In this document: piece after piece, positions 1 to 6,300 of the stretch
Position numbering within the stretch: the stretch's first letter is position 1
How the letters are laid out: every line of letters starts with the position of its first letter
From: an uncultured Collinsella sp.
Lineage (GTDB): Bacteria; Actinomycetota; Coriobacteriia; Coriobacteriales; Coriobacteriaceae
Direction of reading: 5' to 3'
NCBI GenBank assembly: GCA_900552995.1
Contig: USBX01000006.1
Coordinates: 1-18,395, forward strand
Length of the DNA: 18,395 nucleotides
Translations under genes and position numbers: made by a program
Notes under the pieces: generated by a model
Databases searched by the model: none
Seen by the model: the letters and a program-made list of their open reading frames with translations, nothing else
What the model was told of the DNA's origin: nothing

Positions 1-138
1 AGCATAGCAATACTTGCAGGCATGTGTACAGCCTACATAGGGATTGACCGAGTAGCCGCCTACCGGCAGGCTGGACTTGGTCATGATGTTCTTTGCTTCC
101 ACCTCATTGATGAGGATTCCATCGATCACTTCCGCCAT
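1..138 (-). CDS. Radical SAM protein, N-terminal 46 codons only (probable 'mobile pair protein B' / SPL-like)
   Basis: An open frame reads leftward from an ATG at 138 off the window edge. The 46 visible residues end in VNPYVGCTHACKYCYA, a CxxxCxxC motif (C37, C41, C44) that binds the 4Fe-4S cluster of radical SAM enzymes; the NPYxGCxHxCxYCYA form is typical of the SPL-like/Rv2578c-type branch. A GGAGG lies about 10 bases before the ATG. The start lies inside the end of the upstream radical SAM gene (13-base overlap), so the two are translationally coupled. From family knowledge, two unequal radical SAM proteins encoded together match the 'radical SAM mobile pair' A/B arrangement; no reaction is known for that pair as far as I know. 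The remaining domains lie outside the window, so the assignment to pair B is inference. The radical SAM identity is firm. Confidence 0.85.
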   Translation of the reverse strand, partial: MAEVIDGILINEVEAKNIMTKSSLPVGGYSVNPYVGCTHACKYCYA

Positions 139-815
139 GTTCTCTGCACCTCCAGCACTCTTTCGAATTCTTCCGGCAATTCCTGAATCATGTTTTCGTC
201 CCCTATGACAGAGACGAGGTCTTCCTTCATAAACATTGGAATGCCAAGCGCGTGCGCCTGGTCCGTCAAAGACCATGCCCACTCCGGTTCCGTATGAACC
301 TTCCTGCTCTGCGCCCCGGTCATGGTACCGACGACGATCCAGTTGATTCCGGAAAGGTCGACCGTACCGGGATCGTCGAATAGCGGCTCAAAAGTAACGA
401 AGAAGTGATTTGCTTTGACGTTTTTCCGAAGGGCGTCGATACGCCACAGCTCCGCTTTCCTCGTCACCGTAACGCCGAACCATGCGTTTTCCAGGTCGGT
501 ATCTAAATCCAGCAAATCGGGTCTCTTGGTCAGGAACAGGAACTGATGCTGTGGATTCTCATGGATCTTTGCAAATACCTCGTCTCGCCATTCCAGCTTC
601 CACCCGGAGAGATCGCTCATGCCGGTAAGGAGAAAGTTCTGCGGGCGTTTCTTTTCCATCATCTTGAGCTTGCTCGGGAAGAACGCAGGATCAGCGAAGT
701 CGTCAATCATATGCCAACGTTTCACATTGTTACGGGCATAGCAATATGGACACCCCACCGTGCAGCCGATGACGATATTCATATTCTGAATCTGATTTTT
801 GATGCAGATGCTCAT
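126..815 (-). CDS. Radical SAM protein of DUF5131 / 'mobile pair protein A' type
   Basis: The product is 229 aa. The motif IGCTVGCPYCYARN gives CxxxCxxC at C18, C22 and C25, the SAM/4Fe-4S site. Later landmarks are a FLLTGMSDLSGW segment (about 61-72), FLFLTKRPD (about 92-100), WFGVTV (about 112-117), FEPL (about 142-145) and IVVGTMTG (about 160-167); this order (T-KRP, W-GV-V, EPL, I-VG) is characteristic of DUF5131 (phage Gp37/Gp68-like) proteins and of the mobile pair A family. The ATG overlaps the TGA of the 66-aa gene before it as ATGA, and its own stop lies inside the next radical SAM gene, so all three are one transcript. The substrate is unknown. The reading is confident for the superfamily and moderate for the 'mobile pair A' label. 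Confidence 0.85.
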   Translation of the reverse strand: MSICIKNQIQNMNIVIGCTVGCPYCYARNNVKRWHMIDDFADPAFFPSKLKMMEKKRPQNFLLTGMSDLSGWKLEWRDEVFAKIHENPQHQFLFLTKRPDLLDLDTDLENAWFGVTVTRKAELWRIDALRKNVKANHFFVTFEPLFDDPGTVDLSGINWIVVGTMTGAQSRKVHTEPEWAWSLTDQAHALGIPMFMKEDLVSVIGDENMIQELPEEFERVLEVQRTWRK

Positions 816-1012
816 AACGCCTGCCTACCTGCCTCTCCCGTAAACACGCAATCAGCCTTCCCCACCTTGCGGGCAAAAGCCTCGATATCTTGCTTGCAAG
901 CAGCAGGCTCGCAATCGCTCAAATCGTATGACGTGCCGCCGTTTCGATAGACGGCCCGATGGGAAAACGATCGGCTGACAAGCCCGATGCCGAGCTTCTC
1001 GCACAGGGTCAT
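812..1012 (-). CDS. Small 66-aa cysteine-containing protein leading the radical SAM operon
   Basis: I do not recognise this protein. It has four cysteines (C4, C34, C39, C55), no membrane segment and no signal peptide. The case for a real gene is its context: AAGGGAG sits about 5 bases before the ATG at 1012, and its TGA overlaps the ATG of the radical SAM gene in ATGA form, as expected for translational coupling. It is the first gene after the divergent control region shared with the TetR gene. The cysteines could contact metal or the radical SAM enzymes, but that is speculation. It could also be the shortened remnant of a longer regulator; known radical SAM pair operons are often led by a MarR-type regulator, and no helix-turn-helix is visible here. 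Confidence 0.6.
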   Translation of the reverse strand: MTLCEKLGIGLVSRSFSHRAVYRNGGTSYDLSDCEPAACKQDIEAFARKVGKADCVFTGEAGRQAL

Positions 1013-1155
1013 CCGTGCTCCCTTTCAGCTATAAAAAACAGGTGTCTATAAACAGTATCCTTGTTGATTTTCGCAGGGGCAATGAACAAACGCGTGCACC
1101 TGTCGATAAACGAACAGCTACTGGACATTGTCAAACGACTCAGATTGGAGAGGCG
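1013..1155. promoter_or_regulatory. Divergent control region between the radical SAM operon and the TetR gene
   Basis: This 143-bp region separates divergent genes, the usual place for TetR operators. ACAGGTG at 1038-1044 is repeated inverted as CACCTGT at 1097-1103. The right copy runs into CTGTCG-N5-CG-A-ACAG (1100-1117), an imperfect palindrome. On the minus strand TTGACA (1134-1129) is followed after 17 bases by GTTTAT (1111-1106), a possible promoter for the radical SAM operon whose -10 would be covered by that palindrome. No equally good plus-strand promoter was seen. Binding by the adjacent TetR protein is inference from arrangement. Confidence 0.4.
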
Positions 1156-1716
1156 ATGGGAGAAACCAAGATCGACCGCCGGCGGCGCTACACCCTCTCG
1201 GTCATACAGGAGGCGTTCTTCGCGCTGCTGGCCGAGGTCGGCTTCGCGAAGATGACGGTAGCGGATATTTGCCGCCGCGCCGATATCAACCGTGGCACGT
1301 TCTATCTGCACTACGAGGACAAGTTCGCCCTGCTCGACGCGCTTATCGACGAGGCCTTGGCGGCGGTGCCGCCGCTCGAGGGAACGGAGGCGGGTGCCCT
1401 CTGCCAGCGTCCGCCGGCAAACGATGACTATTATCTGCTCTACTCGGATGACGACGCGTACGCCCGGGTGGCACAGCGCGTCGTCGAGCGCGGCGCCGAG
1501 CAGATGGTTCCCTCGATCATGGAGGAGACTGAGCTTTCGCGCGAGGACGCCTATCTGCTCTTCGTCCACAACGTCCAGGGAAATCTCGCGGTCAACCGCC
1601 TGCTCGGTTGGAGGCGAGGGCCCGAGTTTGCTCACGCTCAGGAGCTGCTCAGCGCCTATTCCGAAGGGGGCATGCGGGCGGTATCGGCTCGTCACGATCC
1701 TCGTAGCTCGTCTTGA
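1156..1716 (+). CDS. TetR/AcrR-family transcriptional regulator
   Basis: The product is 186 aa from the ATG at 1156, chosen over in-frame upstream codons because GGAGAGG directly precedes it and because the protein then begins just before the conserved HTH. The HTH spans about residues 10-57: AFFALLAEVGFAKMTVADICRRADINRGTFYLHYEDKFALLDAL shows the TVxDIxxxAxINRGTFYxHYxDKxxLL pattern of TetR N-terminal domains (written here from several adjacent segments; key residues are T36-ish, N46-ish, Y51-ish). The C-terminal half resembles the Firmicutes/Actinobacteria TetR_C effector-binding type. It is divergent from the radical SAM operon, so local control of that operon plus autoregulation is the simplest inference. 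The downstream flavoprotein is nearly 200 bp away and probably separate. Ligand unknown. Confidence 0.9.
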   Translation: MGETKIDRRRRYTLSVIQEAFFALLAEVGFAKMTVADICRRADINRGTFYLHYEDKFALLDALIDEALAAVPPLEGTEAGALCQRPPANDDYYLLYSDDDAYARVAQRVVERGAEQMVPSIMEETELSREDAYLLFVHNVQGNLAVNRLLGWRRGPEFAHAQELLSAYSEGGMRAVSARHDPRSSS

Positions 1717-1876
1717 CCGCATGTCATTTCAGGTAGGTGGCGTTGCTATGGGCCCTCTTTGATTTTCGACGTTGTATAAGGCAATCGCAATCGCCTTGAG
1801 CTTCTTTAGGGAACTTGAACAAGAGATATGGCCTGCTGGCGATTGATTAACACCATTCGTTTTGGTTACAAGAAAG

Positions 1877-1898
1877 CATGCTGCGCGCCTGCAGCATG
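1877..1898 (+). other. Perfect 8-bp stem-loop just before the flavoprotein ribosome-binding site
   Basis: CATGCTGC and GCAGCATG pair exactly around a GCGCCT loop, ending 2-3 bases before the GGGAGAGGG ribosome-binding site of the gene at 1915. There is no T run, so it is not a classical terminator for the TetR gene. It could stabilise the leader or bind a protein. Only the base pairing is seen. Confidence 0.4.
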
Positions 1899-1914
1899 AG
1901 GGAGAGGGAATCCT

Positions 1915-2445
1915 ATGAATATCGTTGTATTGAGCGGCAGCCCGCGTAAGGGCGCTAATACCGATACCATGGTCGAGGCGTTTGCCGAGACCGCGCGTGA
2001 GGGCGGCCATACGGTCGAGGTCATCCGCGTTGCCAGCAAGAAGATCGCCGGCTGCTTGGGATGCCAGTACTGCTTCGCCCATGAGGGCGTCTGCGTGCAG
2101 AAGGATGACATGGCCAACGTGATTGAGTCGCTGAAAGACACCGACATGGTTGTCTTCGCTTCGCCTATCTACTGGTTTGATATCACTGCGCAGGAAAAGA
2201 CCGCCATCGACCGCCTGTACGCCTTCGGTGCCACGGGATTCCCGTTCACCAAGACGGCCCTTTTACTCGATAGCCACAGCGAGGGTGTCTATGATGCGGC
2301 GATCGCTATGTACAAGTCAACCTGCGCGTACTGCAAGTGGGAGGACCAGGGCATTGTCACCATCAGCGGTATGACCGAGCGCGACAGCATGGCATCCTCG
2401 CCCAAGTTGAAAGAGGTGCGAGAGCTCGCTCGCAAGCTTGCCTAA
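1915..2445 (+). CDS. NAD(P)H-dependent FMN reductase family / iron-sulfur-type flavoprotein
   Basis: The product is 176 aa and begins MNIVVLSGSPRKGANT; the SGSPRKGxNT loop (residues 7-16) binds the FMN phosphate in the flavodoxin-like fold. C47, C50, C53 and C60 form CX2CX2CX6C, the compact cluster motif of iron-sulfur flavoproteins related to Methanosarcina Isf, so it may carry a 4Fe-4S centre next to FMN and act as a cytosolic electron-transfer or quinone/nitro-type reductase; the acceptor cannot be read. FASPIYWFDITAQEKTAIDRLYAF (key residues S-P-I-Y-W, K, D-R) is the usual second flavin-contact region. GGGAGAGGG precedes the ATG. It stands alone, with no clear partner. Confident on family, moderate on the cluster. 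Confidence 0.88.
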   Translation: MNIVVLSGSPRKGANTDTMVEAFAETAREGGHTVEVIRVASKKIAGCLGCQYCFAHEGVCVQKDDMANVIESLKDTDMVVFASPIYWFDITAQEKTAIDRLYAFGATGFPFTKTALLLDSHSEGVYDAAIAMYKSTCAYCKWEDQGIVTISGMTERDSMASSPKLKEVRELARKLA

Positions 2446-2498
2446 GGACAAGAAGAACGCATGGCAATCAGCGTTGGTGGAAATGCTTGCTGTCCTTA
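2443..2498 (+). other. Nested fold-back at the end of the flavoprotein gene
   Basis: TAAGGACA (2443-2450, starting with the stop codon) is matched by TGTCCTTA (2491-2498), and inside it AACGC (2456-2460) pairs with GCGTT (2471-2475). The structure could protect the 3' end or contribute to termination, but it lacks a T run, so the role is open. Confidence 0.3.
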
Positions 2499-2562
2499 CC
2501 GAGAGATAGGGGCGAATTCCCTCAAGTGCCGTATAGAACAATTTTTAAACGCAGAAAAATAA

Positions 2563-2590
2563 CTGAAAACAAATTAATCCGCGTTAAAAT
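2563..2590 (+). promoter_or_regulatory. Candidate promoter of the AAA_14/DUF4143 ATPase
   Basis: CTGAAA at 2563-2568 and TAAAAT at 2585-2590 are 16 bases apart in a strikingly A/T-rich stretch (about 2530-2612) between G/C-rich genes. The leader then carries GGGAAGG before the ATG at 2626. The elements are only partial matches to consensus. Confidence 0.4.
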
Positions 2591-2625
2591 ATTGTCAAAT
2601 AGAAGTTCATGAGGGAAGGTTACGT

Positions 2626-3915
2626 ATGCGTCGCAAGGCAGACGAGCTCCTTAGGGAATGGCGAGACAGAGCTGATAGAAAACCTTTGCTGGTCAAAGGC
2701 GTGCGCCAGTGTGGCAAGACCTATTTGCTCAGAACGTACGCCCAGGATCTTTTCGAATCGGTTGTCTACGTTAATCTTGAGAACGACCGGTCGGCGCGAG
2801 CGGATTTTTCGGGCGGTCTTGACCCTCATTCGATCGTACGTGCGATCGAGGCTCGTACGGGACAGCGTATCGTGCCTGGCAAAACCTTACTGTTCATTGA
2901 CGAGATCCAGGCATGCGAGGAAGCGCTCACTTCCCTTAAATACTTTTGCGAAGATGCTCCCGAGTATTACGTTGCGGCTGCCGGGTCGCTTCTTGGGGTT
3001 GCCATTAACCATCAGTCGTATTCGTTCCCCGTCGGAAAGACCGACTTGATTGAGATGGCTCCACTCGATTTCGAGGAGTTTCTCTGGGCGATGGGGCACG
3101 ATCAGCTGGTCGACGAGATACGCTCATCATTCGAGATAATGGGTCCTCTTGCGCCAAGCCTTCATGAAAAGGCGCTTGGGCTCTATCGACAGTATCTTGT
3201 TGTTGGCGGAATGCCCGAGGCGGTCCAAACGTACATCGATGATCAGTCAATCATTGATGTGGCCGAAAAGCATCGGATTATTCTCGACGGATATTCCGCC
3301 GACACCAATAAATATGCTGATGAACGCTTGAGTGCAAAGACGCGTGCGTGCTTCGATTCCATTCCACAGCAGCTTGCCAAAGAGAATCGTAAATTTCAAT
3401 ACAAGGTAGTGCGAGCGGGGGGCAATGCGTCTCTCTTTGGAGATGCTCTCGATTGGCTTGTATTGTCGGGTACGGTGGCGCGCTGCAGCCTAGTCGGGCA
3501 GATCGAAAGCCCCTTAGAGGCCTTCGTTAACCCTTCTGCTTTTAAAATCTATCAGGCGGATACAGGGCTGCTGGTCTCCAAGGCCGGTGCTCAACGCGCC
3601 GATATTCTTGCCGGTATCGGCGGCACATTCATGGGTGCACTTACCGAAAACTACGTTGCCCAACAGCTTTCAGCCATGGGTTATCCACTGCATTATTGGG
3701 CGCGAGATAATCGTGCGGAAATCGACTTTGTAGTAGAGAAGCAGGGATGCTTGTCTGCGATTGAAGTCAAGGCGGGGGAGAACACAAGATCTCGAAGTCT
3801 GTCCTCACTTAAAAAGACCCATCCGGGCGTGCGCCTTATCAGGCTATCGACTAAGCCCTTTGGAATGAATGATGGGCTTATGTCTGTTCCGCTTTATGCG
3901 GCATTTTGTCTATAG
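2626..3915 (+). CDS. AAA_14 / DUF4143 family ATPase
   Basis: The product is 429 aa, the usual size for this family. Walker A is GVRQCGKT (25-32) and Walker B is LLFIDEIQ with D92 and E93, followed by a sensor-like AAAGSLLGV segment (about 118-126). The C-terminal DUF4143 half ends in a PD-(D/E)XK-like pattern: EIDFVVE (E365, D367), then IEVKAG (E380, K382), a nuclease-like fold common in these proteins. The start at 2626 has GGGAAGG in front; the ATG at 2609 is in another frame. Members are widespread in gut bacteria, often single genes near mobile or accessory DNA, and their cellular role is not settled. It is monocistronic, with an A/T-rich leader and a strong stem-loop after it. Confidence 0.92.
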   Translation: MRRKADELLREWRDRADRKPLLVKGVRQCGKTYLLRTYAQDLFESVVYVNLENDRSARADFSGGLDPHSIVRAIEARTGQRIVPGKTLLFIDEIQACEEALTSLKYFCEDAPEYYVAAAGSLLGVAINHQSYSFPVGKTDLIEMAPLDFEEFLWAMGHDQLVDEIRSSFEIMGPLAPSLHEKALGLYRQYLVVGGMPEAVQTYIDDQSIIDVAEKHRIILDGYSADTNKYADERLSAKTRACFDSIPQQLAKENRKFQYKVVRAGGNASLFGDALDWLVLSGTVARCSLVGQIESPLEAFVNPSAFKIYQADTGLLVSKAGAQRADILAGIGGTFMGALTENYVAQQLSAMGYPLHYWARDNRAEIDFVVEKQGCLSAIEVKAGENTRSRSLSSLKKTHPGVRLIRLSTKPFGMNDGLMSVPLYAAFCL

Positions 3916-3937
3916 GGATGATGCTGGTGTAATGCAT

Positions 3938-3975
3938 GGGGCCCGGGGCGCAGCGTTTACTGCGCTCCGGGCCCC
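3938..3975. terminator. Strong stem-loop between convergent ATPase and topoisomerase genes
   Basis: GGGGCCCGGGGCGCAG (3938-3953) pairs with CTGCGCTCCGGGCCCC (3960-3975) over 16 bp with one G-T wobble and a 6-base loop. It lies between the converging ends of the ATPase and the topoisomerase operon, so it probably stops transcripts from both sides. Neither side has a long T run (GCTGCTTTG on plus), so efficiency is uncertain. Confidence 0.6.
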
Positions 3976-4014
3976 GCTGCTTTGTAAAACCATGACGGTT
4001 TAGTCGCCGTTGTT

Positions 4015-6255
4015 TTAGTCAAACAAACTCGGCATGTCATTTTCCTTCATGAGGGCGCCGGCGGAGGGCAGGCTCTGCGCGGTGAACTTCTCGGCCGAGA
4101 CGCCGGCGCCAAGGATTTCCTCGGTCGTGCCGACGGTGGTGACCGAGCGGCCCTTCTTGGCCGTAAAGGCCTGGACGCCCTGCGTGTTGGTGGTCGTCTT
4201 GGTCTTGAGCAGCGACGTGTTGAAGTTCATCAGGCGGTAGTCGCTCGAGACCAGCGCGAGGTCGCGGTCCTCCTTGAGCACCTGCGCATACAGCAGCTTG
4301 CTGCCGCCGTAGATGGCGTTCTTAAGGCGCTTGCGGTTGGTCTTGGTAGCGTATCCAGAAAGCGCGACACGCACCACGCGGCCGTTCTCAAAGACGAACA
4401 GCACGTCGGCCTTGTAGTCCTCGGGGTCGATGACCCAGATGACGCTCTCGTCGGGTTCCATCTCAAGATCGGTCGGAAGGTACGAGCCCAGCTGGGCCGA
4501 CTTGGTGTCCTCAAACGCCGTGACCTTGCACTTGTACACCTGGCTCTTGTTGGTAAAGACCAGCAGCTCGTGGGTGTTGGAGGACGGGAACTCGATAAAG
4601 GGTTTGTCGCCGTCCTTGTACTTGAGCGTGGTCGCCTTCTTGAGCACGCGGTCCGTCATCTTCTTTAGGTAGCCATCGCGCGAGAGCATGATGGTGACCG
4701 GGTACTCCTCGACCTCGGGCTCCAAGCTTACCTCGATAACCTCATGGGGCTCGATCCTGCCCGTGCGGCGCGGCATCACGTACTTCTTGTTGACCGCTGC
4801 TAGCTCGTCGCTGATGACCTTCTTGATGTTCTCCTCGCTGGAGAGGATCTCCTCAAGCTCGGCAATCTCGCCCTCGAGCTTGGCGATGTCCTTGGTGCGG
4901 TTGAGGATGTACTCCTCGTTGATGTTGCGGAGCTTAAGCTCGGCGACAAACTCGGCCTGGGTCTCGTCGATGTCGAAACCCTTCATAAGGTTGGGTACAA
5001 CCTCTGCCTCGAGCTTAGTGCCGCGGATGATGGCGATGGCCTTGTCGATGTCGAGCAGAATTGCCTCAAGGCCGTGCAGCAGGTGCAGGCGCTCGGACTT
5101 TTTGCCCAGGTCAAAGTTAATGCGGCGACGCGTGGACGCAATACGCCACTTGACCCACTCGTGCAGAATCTGGCGCACGCCCATAACACGGGGATAGCCG
5201 TCGACGAGCACGTTGAAGTTGCACGAGAACGAATCCTGCAGCGTGGTCGAGCGATAGAGCTTGGCCATGAGCTTGTCGGGGTCGACGCCGCGCTTAAGGT
5301 CGATGGCGATGCGCAGACCCGAAAGGTCGGTCTCGTCGCGGATGTCGGCGATCTCCTTGACCTTGCCCTCCTTGGAGAGCTTGACGATGCGTTCGATGAT
5401 GACATCGGTCTTGGTGGTGTAGGGGATCTCGTACACCTCGATGATGCGCTCTTCGGGAATCCAGCGCCAGCGGGAGCGAATCTGGAAGCTGCCAAGACCG
5501 GTCTCGATGATCTTCTCCATCTCCTCGCGGCGGTAGATAATCTCGCCGCCGGTCGAGAAATCGGGCATGGGCATGTACTCGAGCAGGTCGCAGTCGGGGT
5601 CCTTCAGGTAGTGCATCGTGGCGGTGCAGACCTCGTTGAGGTTGAAGCCGCAGATGTCGGACGCCATGGCGACGCCGATGCCTTTGTTGGCCGAGACGAG
5701 GATGTTGGGGAACGTGGTGGGCAGCAGACGCGGCTCCTTCATGGCACCGTCGTAGCTGTCAACGAAGTCGACCGGGTCCTTGTCGATGTCTTTGAAGATC
5801 TCGGCGCTGATGGGGGAGAGCTTGGCCTCGGTATAACGCGAGGCGGCGTAGCTCAGATCGCCCGAATAGTACTTGCCAAAGTTGCCCTTCGACTCCACGA
5901 AAGGAGCAAGCAGCGCCTCGTTGCCCGTGGCCAGGCGCACCATCGTCTCGTAGATGGCGGCGTCGCCGTGTGGGTTGAGCTTCATGGTCTGGCCCACGAT
6001 GTTGGCGCTCTTTTGGCGCTCGCCCTTGAGCAGGCCCATCTTGTACATAGTGTAGAGCAGCTTGCGGTGCGAGGGCTTAAAGCCGTCGATCTCGGGGAAT
6101 GCACGCGAGACGTTGACGCTCATAGCGTAGGGCATGTAGTTGACCTCGAGCGTCTGCGTAATCGGCTGGTCGGTGACCTCGGAGTGCAGGCCGATGACGT
6201 TCTCGGCGTTGACCTGCTTTTTCTTGGGCTGGTTCTTCGTCTTCTTCTTTGCCAC
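4015..6255 (-). CDS. parC: Type II DNA topoisomerase subunit A, ParC-like (diverged paralogue of GyrA)
   Basis: The product is 746 aa from a GTG at 6255 with AGAGGAAA in front. It makes the DNA-cleaving and rejoining subunit of an ATP-dependent topoisomerase. Landmarks: a lysine-rich N-terminus (1-14), SHRKLLYTM (62-70), the quinolone-region helix with HGDAAIYE (96-103), and AASRYTE with the catalytic R140-Y141. The C-terminal domain (about 500-730) is a beta-pinwheel type with repeated DGYLKK, NKSQVYK and ENGRVVRV strands, and has no QRRGGKG GyrA box, which argues for a decatenating topo IV-like rather than a supercoiling role. Odd features: Ala99 stands where E. coli GyrA has Ser83, and NPHGD replaces the usual HPHGD. 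It lies 45 bp after the B subunit, in one operon. The symbol is by analogy; the housekeeping gyrA is presumably elsewhere. Confidence 0.9.
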   Translation of the reverse strand: MAKKKTKNQPKKKQVNAENVIGLHSEVTDQPITQTLEVNYMPYAMSVNVSRAFPEIDGFKPSHRKLLYTMYKMGLLKGERQKSANIVGQTMKLNPHGDAAIYETMVRLATGNEALLAPFVESKGNFGKYYSGDLSYAASRYTEAKLSPISAEIFKDIDKDPVDFVDSYDGAMKEPRLLPTTFPNILVSANKGIGVAMASDICGFNLNEVCTATMHYLKDPDCDLLEYMPMPDFSTGGEIIYRREEMEKIIETGLGSFQIRSRWRWIPEERIIEVYEIPYTTKTDVIIERIVKLSKEGKVKEIADIRDETDLSGLRIAIDLKRGVDPDKLMAKLYRSTTLQDSFSCNFNVLVDGYPRVMGVRQILHEWVKWRIASTRRRINFDLGKKSERLHLLHGLEAILLDIDKAIAIIRGTKLEAEVVPNLMKGFDIDETQAEFVAELKLRNINEEYILNRTKDIAKLEGEIAELEEILSSEENIKKVISDELAAVNKKYVMPRRTGRIEPHEVIEVSLEPEVEEYPVTIMLSRDGYLKKMTDRVLKKATTLKYKDGDKPFIEFPSSNTHELLVFTNKSQVYKCKVTAFEDTKSAQLGSYLPTDLEMEPDESVIWVIDPEDYKADVLFVFENGRVVRVALSGYATKTNRKRLKNAIYGGSKLLYAQVLKEDRDLALVSSDYRLMNFNTSLLKTKTTTNTQGVQAFTAKKGRSVTTVGTTEEILGAGVSAEKFTAQSLPSAGALMKENDMPSLFD

Positions 6256-6300
6256 GATTTCCTCTTGAACTTCTTATGGGCCGTCGTTATCGATTTGCTG

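Noticed and set aside
1009..1722. Long minus-strand open frame across the TetR gene
   Set aside because: It lacks any domain, is antisense to the clear HTH, and would run through the shared control region.
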